Assembly (NCBI GenBank): GCA_011087865.1
Contig: JAALKW010000005.1
Location: 1-38,277, forward strand
DNA length: 38,277 nt
DNA from: Legionellaceae bacterium
Lineage (GTDB): Bacteria > Pseudomonadota > Gammaproteobacteria > Legionellales > Legionellaceae
Direction of reading: 5' to 3'
The translations under genes were made by a program, and so were the position numbers. Below the pieces are notes generated by a model. It was not told the DNA's origin and ran no database searches. It saw only the letters and a list, made by a program, of their open reading frames with translations. Below, piece by piece: positions 25,325 to 34,104 of this stretch. Numbering within the stretch: the first letter of the stretch is position 1; every line of letters starts with the position of its first letter.

Positions 25325-26224
25325 ATGATGGCAGATGATGATCAACAAGACAATCAGCAAGATAATCAAGATGAATATCAATTTGCTGATCTTGATGTAC
25401 TAGGTACAGAGCAAGATGCTGTTTCTTCATCAGATTTAGATCTAGAATTAGATGATGACACAGTGGGAAATAATGCAGGCCATGGGGGAGAAGGTGTTTC
25501 TTCGCCACCTGGACGAGGACGGTTTGATCATCTTGATCCGAAACTTGTTGATACGTTTAAGAAAGGCTTGATTGCAGTTGCTGCTTTAATTTTGGTTTTA
25601 TTGATTTATAAAGGGGTGACAGGTTTCTTCTCTTCAAAATCAAGCACATCTAAAAAAACAACGACATCAAGTGCTTCGACAAGAATACCAGCAGAGAAAT
25701 CTGTACCACAACAGCCTATTCTCTCAACACTGTCTACAACTGATAATAATACAGCGGCTGTGAGTGCAGATACGGGCACGTTGTCAGCGCTTAAGTCAGA
25801 GCAAAAGCAAATAGAAGAAGAGTTGGTTGATATTCGCACCCAAATCAATACGGTGACGCAGAGCATCAGTGACGTTTCAACTAAGATGACGGATGTGCAG
25901 CAAACCATGTTGGTGTTGAGCGAGCGCTTAGAGCAGCAGTCACAACAAATGGGCCGCTTACAAACGCTCAGTCGTTCAAAACGTGTGACATCATCACGCT
26001 CGTCGTCTGAGCGACAAAGAACGGCTGCTCCGAGAACTGTTTATGCGATTCAAGCGATTATTCCTGGACGTGCATGGCTTATGTCTGATGAAGGAAAAAG
26101 TTTAACCGTCAGTCGAGGCTCACCGGTGCCAGGTTATGGCTCTGTGCGTATTGTTAATGCAAAGCTGGGCCGCGTGTTTACGAGTTCTGGGCGCGTGATT
26201 CGATTTAGTCAGGCGGATAGCTAA
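25325..26224 (+). CDS. dotF: Dot/Icm core-associated protein DotF (IcmG)
   Basis: DotF is an inner-membrane protein that contacts DotG and effectors. The product is about 299 residues. The acidic, Asp/Gln-rich N terminus is repetitive (DNQQDNQ). A transmembrane helix lies at about residues 80-100 (GLIAVAALILVLLIYKG), a long coiled coil at about 155-220, and a C-terminal beta-rich domain carries AIIPGRAWLMSDEGKSLTV, the recognisable IcmG end. I take the ATG at 25325; a GTG just before and an ATG just after are alternatives. It lies 18 bp after dotG. Confidence 0.9.
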   Translation: MMADDDQQDNQQDNQDEYQFADLDVLGTEQDAVSSSDLDLELDDDTVGNNAGHGGEGVSSPPGRGRFDHLDPKLVDTFKKGLIAVAALILVLLIYKGVTGFFSSKSSTSKKTTTSSASTRIPAEKSVPQQPILSTLSTTDNNTAAVSADTGTLSALKSEQKQIEEELVDIRTQINTVTQSISDVSTKMTDVQQTMLVLSERLEQQSQQMGRLQTLSRSKRVTSSRSSSERQRTAAPRTVYAIQAIIPGRAWLMSDEGKSLTVSRGSPVPGYGSVRIVNAKLGRVFTSSGRVIRFSQADS

Positions 26225-26230
26225 TTTATT

Positions 26231-26258
26231 TATCAGTTATCAGTTATCAGTTATCAGT
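26231..26258 (+). repeat. Four tandem heptamers between dotF and dotE
   Basis: TATCAGT is repeated four times without error in the 61-bp gap, ending 27 bp before the dotE start. A 7-bp unit can change copy number by slippage without touching a coding frame. Confidence 0.85.
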
Positions 26259-26285
26259 CATGAGGCATGAGTCAAGGGGGCGATT

Positions 26286-26822
26286 ATGAGTAGTTCAAGT
26301 ATGACAACGGAAATGCTTGTTAACTTAGCTCAGTCATTGCTCCCTGTTCAAAACTTAATAACGGGCGCTGCATATCTAATCGGTCTCTCTTTGGGGCTAA
26401 AAGCAGTCTATACGTTGAAAGTGTATGGTGAAGCAAGAACCATGCAGTCTTCAACATCTAGCATTAAAGAGCCTATATTTTATCTACTGGTTGCAGGATT
26501 GCTAATTTATTTTCCGACAGCAATGGATATTATGTTAAACAGCTCATTTGGTTCTTCGAGTGTGCTCGCTTATGGTGACAGTGATATCATGACGGGTATT
26601 TTTTCGGGTGATAGTGATTTGGGTAATGCCGTTGTTATTATTTTCCAAACGATTGGATTATATGCTTTTGTGAGAGGGTGGGTTTTAATTTCACGCTCGG
26701 CATCGCAAGGACAACAACCAGGTGGTATGGGTAAAGGTTTAATGCATGTATTTGGGGGGATATTAGCGGTGAATATTGTGGGAACCGTCGAAATGGTTAA
26801 TAATACCTTATTAGGTTCATGA
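26286..26822 (+). CDS. dotE: Dot/Icm inner-membrane protein DotE (IcmC)
   Basis: The 178-residue product is a polytopic inner-membrane protein with hydrophobic segments around residues 20-42, 65-82, 108-128 and 150-170. It belongs to the IcmC/IcmD/IcmV group. The segment TGAAYLIGLSLGLKAVYTLK parallels TAASYLAGLGFSIGAIMKFK in the DotP gene just downstream, so the two are local paralogues. The exact function in the secretion system is not known. Confidence 0.92.
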   Translation: MSSSSMTTEMLVNLAQSLLPVQNLITGAAYLIGLSLGLKAVYTLKVYGEARTMQSSTSSIKEPIFYLLVAGLLIYFPTAMDIMLNSSFGSSSVLAYGDSDIMTGIFSGDSDLGNAVVIIFQTIGLYAFVRGWVLISRSASQGQQPGGMGKGLMHVFGGILAVNIVGTVEMVNNTLLGS

Positions 26823-26840
26823 TGATTTTGGAGAATGTAG

Positions 26841-27218
26841 ATGATAATTAAAAATAAATTGCTGATAATCCTGAAGTTATTGGGCATGCTAATGTTTTCG
26901 GGTGCAGTGCTCGCGGACACCAGTTTAACCTTAGGGGGTATGGCGTCTACGATTACAGGATCTTTTGAGCAATTAACAAAGTTAATTACGGCGGCCTCTT
27001 ATTTGGCAGGGTTAGGCTTCTCAATTGGCGCGATTATGAAATTTAAGCAACATAAAGATAATCCAACCCAAATCCCTATTGGTACACCGATTGCACTGGT
27101 CTTTATTTCGGCCGCATTATTATTCTTGCCATCTATTCTTGATGTTGCAGGTGCGACCATGTTTGGTAGTGGCGCGACCACAGCCGGTCCAACCGGAATT
27201 CAGTATGGTGATAGTTAA
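26841..27218 (+). CDS. dotP: Dot/Icm inner-membrane protein DotP (IcmD)
   Basis: The 125-residue product has a signal-like N-terminal helix (about residues 1-25, ending VLADT), two further hydrophobic segments (about 45-64 and 82-105) and a short Gly/Thr-rich end. It is related to DotE upstream and close to the Legionella IcmD length (132). GGAG lies 11 bases before the ATG. dotN follows after 18 bp. Confidence 0.92.
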   Translation: MIIKNKLLIILKLLGMLMFSGAVLADTSLTLGGMASTITGSFEQLTKLITAASYLAGLGFSIGAIMKFKQHKDNPTQIPIGTPIALVFISAALLFLPSILDVAGATMFGSGATTAGPTGIQYGDS

Positions 27219-27236
27219 TTAATATGAGCGTGAGAT

Positions 27237-27881
27237 ATGGTTAATCAAATTGCTGAACCGATTCTCATTCGATTGAAGGCGTCCGCGGGGGCCTGGCGGT
27301 TGTACTCCGCCAGGCACGCGGACCCTCGGTTTAAGGCATTTGAAAAAAAAGTATTTGACCGAGACCAATATACCTGCAGATTTTGCGGGTTTCAGGCACG
27401 TCTTTTTCAAGAAGTGATAAATCTTGATGGTAATTACACACACAATAAGCTTGAAAACCTTGCGACAGCTTGTTGCTTTTGCGCGCAATGTTTTTTTGTT
27501 GAGTCTGTTGGGGTTGGGGGATATGGTGGCGGATCATTAATTTATTTGCCAGAGCTGTCACAGTCAGAACTCAACAGCTTATGTCATGTATTGTTTTGTG
27601 CCATTACAAACGATACGGGCTATAAAAGCACAGCACAGGGTATTTATCGAAGTTTAAAGTTTCGAACACAACCGATAGAAGAAAAGTTTGGCGAAGGGAC
27701 AAGCGATCCCGCTATTTTTGGACGCTTGTTGATTGACTCAGGTTATGCTGAGCCTGAAAAAGCAGAGCCTATTTTTCGGGATATGCGCTTACTTCCTTCA
27801 CGTGCTAAATTTCGAAGACAAATTGAAAGCTGGGCAGCTGGCGCTTTAGAAGAAGTGGCAGGGATAGAAAAGCAAAAATAA
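27237..27881 (+). CDS. dotN: Dot/Icm coupling-complex protein DotN (IcmJ)
   Basis: DotN binds the C-terminal tail of DotL in the coupling complex and holds zinc through a cysteine-rich module. The 214-residue product (Legionella about 208) has the N-terminal AGAWRLYSARHADPRFKAFEKKVFDRD block, then CRFCGF and CCFCAQC as likely metal ligands (about residues 44-80), and the SLKFRTQPIEEKFGEGTSDPAIFGRL domain. Codons 13-29 all end in G or C and form a strong hairpin, unlike the AT-rich codon use around them. The start follows dotP by 18 bp without a strong ribosome site, so translation may depend on local structure. Confidence 0.95.
   Translation: MVNQIAEPILIRLKASAGAWRLYSARHADPRFKAFEKKVFDRDQYTCRFCGFQARLFQEVINLDGNYTHNKLENLATACCFCAQCFFVESVGVGGYGGGSLIYLPELSQSELNSLCHVLFCAITNDTGYKSTAQGIYRSLKFRTQPIEEKFGEGTSDPAIFGRLLIDSGYAEPEKAEPIFRDMRLLPSRAKFRRQIESWAAGALEEVAGIEKQK
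27281..27323 (+). other. Strong GC-rich hairpin inside the start of dotN
   Basis: The outer stem GTCCGCG (27281-27287) pairs with CGCGGAC (27317-27323). The inner stem GCCTGGCGG (27291-27299) pairs with CCGCCAGGC (27307-27315). They are separated by GGG opposite A, with a 7-nt loop. Sixteen perfect pairs lie in coding sequence about 45 nt after the ATG. Confidence 0.85.
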
Positions 27882-27919
27882 AAATAAATCTAAGCCAGCG
27901 TGCATGTGGAGAGCAAGGG

Positions 27920-30900
27920 ATGGGGAAGTGGACAGAGTCATTTTTTGAAGGGGTTGATACTTTTTTTGCTTGGTTTAGCACTTCTTTAAAGCAAACGACA
28001 GCCTCTTATTGTGAGTTAGAAACAGCTGATTCACCAACGGTTTTAGTGAATCATGATGGTTCATTGCTTTCGGTTTTAGAAATTGATGGGATTACGGCTT
28101 TACTGGGTAACGAAGAGTTTTCAACGTTGGTCGAAGGCTTAACCAATAGTTTTCGATCCCCAATGACGCGTGCAGGACATGCGTTACAAGTTTATTTTGA
28201 ACATGACAAACAAAATATTAAACAAGACATACAAGATATTTATGCGCCAGCAGCAGCCACGGCAAAACGGATTAAACTCAATTTAGATGATTTATTCGAA
28301 GAACGAGGGAGTTTTTTAGGGCAATATTGTGCGGCAGAAAAAGTTTATTTTGTCTTAATGACGCGTCCTTTTAATTTGCCACAAGATCAACTAAAAGCAG
28401 CAAATAAAGCAAAGCTTAAAATGCTTAAAAATAAAAAATCTCCAGCATTTAAGCATTCGCAGACGATTTATGCGGCGATACCTGAACTACGAGATACCCA
28501 TGATGCTTATGTTCGTTCAATTCGAAGTGATCTGCAAACGCTGAGTGTTGTATCTGAATTACTTCCTGTGCATGACGCTGTGTATGCCATTCGGATGACT
28601 GCCGATCCAGATTTTACAGCGGATGACTGGCGTGCCACCTTGCCTGGGGATGAGATTCCCGTGCGTGAGCTGAATGCTTTTGAGGGAGATGCCTCCGATT
28701 TATTATGGCCATCGCTTGCAAAGCAAGTACTGCCACGAGATGCTGAGATTATTGATAGACGGACTGTTTTAGTGGGTAATCGCTTATACTCGAGCGCCTA
28801 TGTGGATTTATTTCCTAAAGATATACGGCCTTTTATTACGTTATTTTCTCGTATTTTACCGACACATATTCCGTGGCGTATTTCTTTCTTAATTGAAAGC
28901 GAAGGGTTAGGTACAACCAAATTAAAAGGCTTACTGGCCGCTATTTTAAGTTTTTCATCGGCACAAAATCGCCTGATTAGTGATTCAGTCAACTTATTGA
29001 AATATTTACAACTCAATACCGATGAAGCGATTGTTCGCTTGCGTGTGGTTGCGAGCACGTGGGCGCCAGAAGGGCAGCTGCCTCTTTTACGCCGCCGTAG
29101 CTCAGAGCTTGCGAAAGCAATTCAAGGTTGGGGATCAACCGATGTTTCAGAAATTTGTGGCGATCCATTTGCAGGGTTTGCAGCGAATATGTTGGCCACG
29201 ACAACAGAAAGTCCAGCGGTTGCAGCGGTTGCGCCTTTAACGGATGTGGTGACCATGTTACCGGTGACACGACCGGCTTCCCCTTGGAAAACAGGGGCCT
29301 TATTGCTTCGCTCCCCAGATGGTAAGCTTTGGCCTTTTCAGCCAGGCTCAAATCAACAAACGACTTGGATTGATTTGGTTTATGCTCGTCCAGGGTCAGG
29401 TAAATCGGTTTTATCGAATGCACAGAATTTAGCATTGTGTATGTCGGGTGGTATTTTGCGATTGCCACGTATCGCGATTATTGATATCGGTCCATCAAGT
29501 AGTGGTTTAATTTCGCTGTTACGAGAGGCCTTGCCTGAAAATCAGCGGCACTTGGTGGCTTATCATCGTCTGCGTATGCTACCAGAGTATTCAATCAATC
29601 CATTTGATACACAACTGGGCTCACGCTTTCCAACACCATCGGAACGTTCATTTTTGGTTAATTTTTTAACGCTATTAACCACGCCACTGGGAACAGAAAA
29701 GCCATATGATGGCATGCCGGACTTAGCAGGGATGGTTGTCGATGAGCTTTATAAAGGTTTATCTGATGACAATAATCCAGCACCTTATGCACCGGGGATT
29801 GAAGAATTATTAGATGGTATTTTGGAAGAAATTGGGTTTGTTCGCGACTCAAAATCAACTTGGTGGGAAGTAACGGATGCTTTATTTTCAGCAGGGTTTA
29901 CACATGAAGCTTTACTGGCGCAGCGCTACGCGATGCCGTTGTTGGCTGATGCGGCTTCTATTTGTCGTACACCATCCATCGAAGATTTATATGAAAAAAT
30001 AACAGCACCCACAGGGGAGTCTTTGATTGCTGCCTTTTCTCGTATGATATCCAGTGCTGTGCGGGAATATCCTATCTTATCTCGTGTAACAGCGTTTGAT
30101 ATTGGGGATGCGCGAGTTGTGTCTTTAGACTTAGATGAAGTCGCTAAAAGTGGGGGTGAAGCTGCAGATAGGCGTACATCGGTGATGTACATGCTCGCGC
30201 GCTATGTGCTTGCGCGGCATTATTATCTGACTGAAGAGAGTGTCAATAACGTCCTTGAGCAATATCATCCATATCACTTAGAGCGGATCCGTGAAATCAG
30301 AGAAGATCCTAAACGCATTGTTTATGATGAATTTCATCGTACAGCGAGTTCTGCTGCTGTGCGTGATCAAGTGATTATTGATATGCGAGAAGGACGAAAA
30401 TGGAATGTTCAAATTTCTCTTTTATCGCAGTCGCTCGATGATTTTGATGCTGTAATGGTTGAGTTTGCAACTTCTGTTTTTATTATGGATGCAGGTCCTG
30501 CACAAACGATTGAAAAAACCAGTAAAATTTTTGGGCTATCAGAAACAGCCAAAGTCGCCTTAAGAACGCGTGTACATGGGCCAAGAGAAGGTGGGGGAAC
30601 TTTTCTCGCGCAATTTGCAACAAAAAATGGTATCAGCGTACAGTTATTAACGCTAACCTTGGGGCCTATTGAACTTTGGGCTTTTAGTACAACCGCTGAA
30701 GATGCCATGGTTCGTAATCAACTTTACAGACACTTAGGGCCAGGCGAGGCACGTCGTTTTCTCGCGTTATTGTTTCCAAATGGTTCTATTACAAAAGAAC
30801 TGACTGAGCGCCTGAATGAATTAAAAGAAGAAGGTGGCTTAATCGAAGAAGAAAATAAAAACAGTGCGATGGATGGTTTGGTTGGAGATATTTTAGCGAC

Positions 30901-30949
30901 CTATGCAAAAGATCCAAATAGCCGGCGTTTAGGCAAGGCTGAGCACTAG
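27920..30949 (+). CDS. dotO: Dot/Icm ATPase DotO (IcmB)
   Basis: DotO is the VirB4-like ATPase at the base of the Dot/Icm machine; it forms hexamers with DotB and powers assembly and export. The 1,009-residue product equals the Legionella length. The N-terminal half is the VirB4-type non-catalytic part. The P-loop is ARPGSGKS at residues 489-496, and the Walker B-like region lies around IVYDEFHRTA (near residue 796). The gene is the last of the cluster on the plus strand and ends 10 bp from the convergent metQ. The tphA-icmF pair that follows icmB in Legionella is absent. Confidence 0.97.
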   Translation: MGKWTESFFEGVDTFFAWFSTSLKQTTASYCELETADSPTVLVNHDGSLLSVLEIDGITALLGNEEFSTLVEGLTNSFRSPMTRAGHALQVYFEHDKQNIKQDIQDIYAPAAATAKRIKLNLDDLFEERGSFLGQYCAAEKVYFVLMTRPFNLPQDQLKAANKAKLKMLKNKKSPAFKHSQTIYAAIPELRDTHDAYVRSIRSDLQTLSVVSELLPVHDAVYAIRMTADPDFTADDWRATLPGDEIPVRELNAFEGDASDLLWPSLAKQVLPRDAEIIDRRTVLVGNRLYSSAYVDLFPKDIRPFITLFSRILPTHIPWRISFLIESEGLGTTKLKGLLAAILSFSSAQNRLISDSVNLLKYLQLNTDEAIVRLRVVASTWAPEGQLPLLRRRSSELAKAIQGWGSTDVSEICGDPFAGFAANMLATTTESPAVAAVAPLTDVVTMLPVTRPASPWKTGALLLRSPDGKLWPFQPGSNQQTTWIDLVYARPGSGKSVLSNAQNLALCMSGGILRLPRIAIIDIGPSSSGLISLLREALPENQRHLVAYHRLRMLPEYSINPFDTQLGSRFPTPSERSFLVNFLTLLTTPLGTEKPYDGMPDLAGMVVDELYKGLSDDNNPAPYAPGIEELLDGILEEIGFVRDSKSTWWEVTDALFSAGFTHEALLAQRYAMPLLADAASICRTPSIEDLYEKITAPTGESLIAAFSRMISSAVREYPILSRVTAFDIGDARVVSLDLDEVAKSGGEAADRRTSVMYMLARYVLARHYYLTEESVNNVLEQYHPYHLERIREIREDPKRIVYDEFHRTASSAAVRDQVIIDMREGRKWNVQISLLSQSLDDFDAVMVEFATSVFIMDAGPAQTIEKTSKIFGLSETAKVALRTRVHGPREGGGTFLAQFATKNGISVQLLTLTLGPIELWAFSTTAEDAMVRNQLYRHLGPGEARRFLALLFPNGSITKELTERLNELKEEGGLIEEENKNSAMDGLVGDILATYAKDPNSRRLGKAEH

Positions 30950-30959
30950 TCCTTTTTAT

Positions 30960-31751
30960 TTACCATGAAGCCAGTGCAGCATCTCCAAACAGGGCATTGG
31001 CTTTCTTTCGAACTTCATCTGAATGCATGGCTTTGACAAATAAATCGAGTTGTTCGCGTTTAGGAGTATCTATTTTTATAACAATTAAATTAGCATAAGG
31101 TGAATTTTTATCTTCTGTGATGAGTGCATCACGCATTGGGTTTAATCCAGCAGGAATGGCAAAAGTGGTATTAATCACAGCGGCATCCACATCAGGTAAT
31201 ATACGAGGCAGTTGTGCGGCATCTAGTGTTTTAAATCTAATTTTTTTAGGGTTAGTCAAAATGTCTTGAAGGCTGGGTGTATTGGTTTGTTTTAAGGTAA
31301 TTAAGTGTGCTGTAGCCAGTAATATCAGTGCGCGTGCCTCGTTGCTAGGGTCGTTTGGAATAGCAATTTGTGCGCGTTCAGGCAGTGCATCAAGAGATTT
31401 TATTTTTTTAGAATAAATGCCTGTTGGAAACAAAAATGTCCGGCCAATAGGCTCTAAAGTATAACCGTGTGCTTTTTGAGCGGATTCAAGATAAGGCAGA
31501 TGTTGATAGACATTGGCATCTAAACTACCATCTTGAAGGGCTTCGTTTGGTAAATTATAATCACTGAACTCAATGACTTTAATGTCTAAGTTAGATTTAT
31601 CTTTTGCAACAGCCTGAGCGGTTTTCACTAAATCAGTTTCGGGGCCTGCAATGGTCCCAATCACTAAGGTATTTGCTGGTGTCGATGGTTGTTGACAAGC
31701 ACATAAACTCAACAATAAAGGCAGTAGTAATAATTTGATACAGCGCATCAT
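30960..31751 (-). CDS. metQ: Methionine ABC transporter substrate-binding lipoprotein MetQ
   Basis: The 263-residue product is a NlpA/MetQ-type substrate-binding protein. It has a signal peptide with lipobox LCAC (Cys19), then the LVIGTIAGPETDLVKTAQ start and LDANVYQHLPYLESAQKAHGY, which is a MetQ hallmark. It would capture D- or L-methionine in the periplasm for MetI/MetN. It overlaps metI by 4 bp and is the last gene of metN-metI-metQ. Its end meets dotO head-on with a 10-bp gap, and no clear terminator is visible between them. Confidence 0.94.
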   Translation of the reverse strand: MMRCIKLLLLPLLLSLCACQQPSTPANTLVIGTIAGPETDLVKTAQAVAKDKSNLDIKVIEFSDYNLPNEALQDGSLDANVYQHLPYLESAQKAHGYTLEPIGRTFLFPTGIYSKKIKSLDALPERAQIAIPNDPSNEARALILLATAHLITLKQTNTPSLQDILTNPKKIRFKTLDAAQLPRILPDVDAAVINTTFAIPAGLNPMRDALITEDKNSPYANLIVIKIDTPKREQLDLFVKAMHSDEVRKKANALFGDAALASW

Positions 31752-32404
31752 GAATGATTCCCTCGAGATAAATAAGTACTTATGCGATCGCCTGACACTT
31801 GGAAAAGCTGAACAATAATCACTAAAATCAAAACAGTTGTGAGCATCACCGTCAGATTAAAGCGTTGATAACCATAACGGATGGCCAAATCACCAAGGCC
31901 ACCACCGCCAACGGTACCGGCCATGGCTGAGTAATTAACCAGTGTTGTGGCCGTAACTGTGAGCGCTTGAATGAGTGCAGCACGTGCTTCAGGCAGTAAA
32001 ATATGGCAAATAATTTGATAAGTAGAGGCGCCCATGGCCTCTGCAGCTTCAAAAATCCCCTGAGGCAGGGTTTGATAAGCATTATCAACAAGTCGCGCAA
32101 AAAAGGGGGCGGCACCTAATGTCAGTGGGACAATCGCTGCATGTAATCCGATAGACGTACCCACAATCAAGCGTGTTACAGGAATTAATGCGACCAGTAA
32201 AATAATAAACGGAATAGAGCGCGTAAAATTAATTATGCCTGCTGTTATTTGATGTAATACAGGATGGGGTTTAATCGTACGCGTCACAAACAGGCATGTA
32301 CCCAGTGGCAAGCCTAACAGGGCCGCAAAAAAAGTACTTAAAAATACCATATAGAGTGTTTCGCCGGTGGCGATTAAAATATCATGAAGCATCATGGGTG
32401 ACAT
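31748..32404 (-). CDS. metI: Methionine ABC transporter permease MetI
   Basis: The 218-residue permease has five to six hydrophobic helices and the EAA loop EAAEAMGASTYQIICHILLPEA that docks on MetN. It also has the family end VNYSAMAGTVGGGGLGDLAIRYGYQRF. The ATG at 32404 overlaps metN by 23 bp; in-frame ATGs at 32395 and 32392 are alternatives. Overlap on both sides shows a single operon. Confidence 0.94.
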   Translation of the reverse strand: MSPMMLHDILIATGETLYMVFLSTFFAALLGLPLGTCLFVTRTIKPHPVLHQITAGIINFTRSIPFIILLVALIPVTRLIVGTSIGLHAAIVPLTLGAAPFFARLVDNAYQTLPQGIFEAAEAMGASTYQIICHILLPEARAALIQALTVTATTLVNYSAMAGTVGGGGLGDLAIRYGYQRFNLTVMLTTVLILVIIVQLFQVSGDRISTYLSRGNHS

Positions 32405-33420
32405 AACCGAGCGTCTCCACTATTAAATCAAAAGGTTCGCAATGCTTTAAAAAAGTGCCGAGTTGGGCTGGGGTTGCGTCTAACTCAAGCACAACAACAC
32501 CACAGGTGATGCCATCAATCCGGTCAATGTTTGCAAGCAATATATTAATATTAATTTTTAAGTCCCGACTAATTTGGCTAATAATCGGGCCGTTTACTGC
32601 CTCGCCTTGGAAAAAAATGCGTAGTAGTGGTTGGTTACTCTCTGTTTGCGAGAGCTGTTTGGCCAAGCAATCGGGTAAGTCAGGACTTAATTGTGCGCAT
32701 AATAATTGCTTTGCAGGGGTTGCGGGTTGTGAAAATAGCGTATTTAAGGCCACAACTTCTGTAATAGAGCCCGCCTCCATCAGTGCAACGCGATGTGCGA
32801 GTTGTTTGACGACATCCATTTCATGGGTAATTAAAACAATTGTAATCCCATAGTCACGATTAATTTTTTTAAGTAAATTTAAAATAGCGGTTGTGGTTTC
32901 AGGGTCTAGTGCTGACGTTGCTTCATCACAGAGTAAAACACGAGGCTCACTTGAGAGTGCTCGTGCAATGGCAACACGTTGTTTTTGACCGCCACTTAAG
33001 GCCGCAGGGTAAGCCTCGGCTTTATTGCTGAGCTCAACAAGCGCTAAGAGCTGGTTCACACGTGTTTTGATGTCAGCATGAGGCACACCCTGGATACGTA
33101 AAGGAAAAGCAATATTTTCGTAGACTGTTTTGGCCTGGAGTAAGTTAAAATGCTGAAAAATCATGCCAATTTGATGGCGTGCATCACGTAAAGCATGTGG
33201 TGTGAGCGCTAACATATCTTGTTGATTAACGGTTATAGTACCGCTATCAGGGCGTTCAAGTAAGTTAATACAACGGAGTAAAGTTGATTTTCCCGCGCCA
33301 CTTTTACCAATAATGCCAAAAATTTCGCCGGCATCAATCGTTAAATGAATATCAGAAAGTGCATGATGGTGACCATAATGTTTGTTAAGCCCTGTTAGAT
33401 TATTCTTGTTATTTAATCAT
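32382..33420 (-). CDS. metN: Methionine ABC transporter ATPase MetN, start codon out of frame
   Basis: The MetN frame is open from 33416 down to 32382 (344 codons, the normal length). It contains Walker A GKSGAGKST, the Q-loop QIGMIFQHFNLL, the ABC signature LSGGQKQRVAIARAL, Walker B VLLCDEATSALD and a C-terminal NIL/ACT-type domain (about the last 80 residues). However, the frame begins right after a TGA and has no usual start codon before Met69. The expected ATG ATT AAA lies at 33420 in another frame and reaches TAA at once. Removing one A from the AAA run would join it to the MetN frame. This may be a mutation, a sequencing or assembly error, or unusual initiation or frameshifting. A product starting at 33215 would lack Walker A. 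Confidence 0.85.
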
Positions 33421-33508
33421 GCGTCGTAGCACTACCCATTTAGAAGCAATAAAAATTAATAAAATGCGATTTGATTATATCGATATTTAGTTTATTTGTA
33501 ACTCCCCA

Positions 33509-33543
33509 CGTCATCCTGATCGCAGCGAGGGATCTCCTGAATG
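33509..33543. repeat. Possible dispersed intergenic repeat
   Basis: The CGTCATCC ... GCAGCGAGGGATCT pattern resembles a family of short intergenic repeats seen in many proteobacterial genomes. Only one copy is in the window. Apart from it, I see nothing distinct in the gap 33421-33594. Confidence 0.35.
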
Positions 33544-33594
33544 TGGCACAATTTAAGGGAGGGTTACCAAAGGAAGTGTAATAAAAAGAGTTCA

Positions 33595-33918
33595 TTATTG
33601 GGCATAAATAGCATTCATTACCGCAGTTTTCCAGATTTTATCCCAATCATTTGATCCAATAGCTGCTCTTAATTGCAACAAAGGATCCAATCCTTCTCTT
33701 GACCAATGCATATGCTGCTGCCCTTTGCATCGTTGGTTGATCAGACTTTCAACCGTGCTTTCAGCCAAGTTACTGGTAAAAACCAAGCCGTTTTTTTGAC
33801 GCTCTCTATAGTTAACAATCTTAGTTTTATTATTCGCAATATAAGTTTTTAATTTTTTAAGTCGCTCTGTTGATTTACCGGTATCCAGTATTTTTTGCGA
33901 CAGAACCCAGACAACCAC
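33595..33918 (-). pseudogene. C-terminal remnant of a transposase (ISKra4-like)
   Basis: About 107 codons remain. The segment with SNLAESTVESLINQRC, KGQQHMHW and DPLLQLRAAIGSNDWDKIW resembles the end of ISKra4-type transposases, where a G-x-x-ES motif precedes K-x-x-x-M-x-W. The N-terminal and central catalytic parts are missing. It has no credible start or terminal repeats, so it is a dead fragment. Confidence 0.65.
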
Positions 33919-34104
33919 AACTTAAAAAAATACCGAAGGCCGTGTATATTAATCCACCAGAATCGGTTGAGATAACAAATAAAGCTAGACAAAAAAAAGG
34001 GGCTATGGCAAGCTAATCGAGTTACTTAGCACATCATGAATTTTGTCTCTTTTCCCCTGGCACGCTCCGCCTGCCCCTCTATAACGAATGCATAGGAGGT
34101 AACA
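33919..34104 (+). other. Intergenic scar ahead of the secreted-protein gene
   Basis: A short plus-strand open stretch (about 33923-34015, ending in TAA) encodes KKIPKAVYINPPESVEITN and has no start codon. It looks like the tail of a lost gene I cannot identify. TATAAC (34080-34085) could be a -10 for the next gene, but no good -35 is seen. AGGAGGT lies directly before that gene. Confidence 0.4.

Noticed and set aside
29013..29468. 151-codon minus-strand frame inside dotO
   Set aside because: It is antisense to the conserved Walker A region of dotO and its sequence looks like random translation.
33990..34056. AAAAGGGG and TTTTCCCC stretches as a hairpin before the secreted-protein gene
   Set aside because: They are complementary in the wrong orientation and cannot form a stem.
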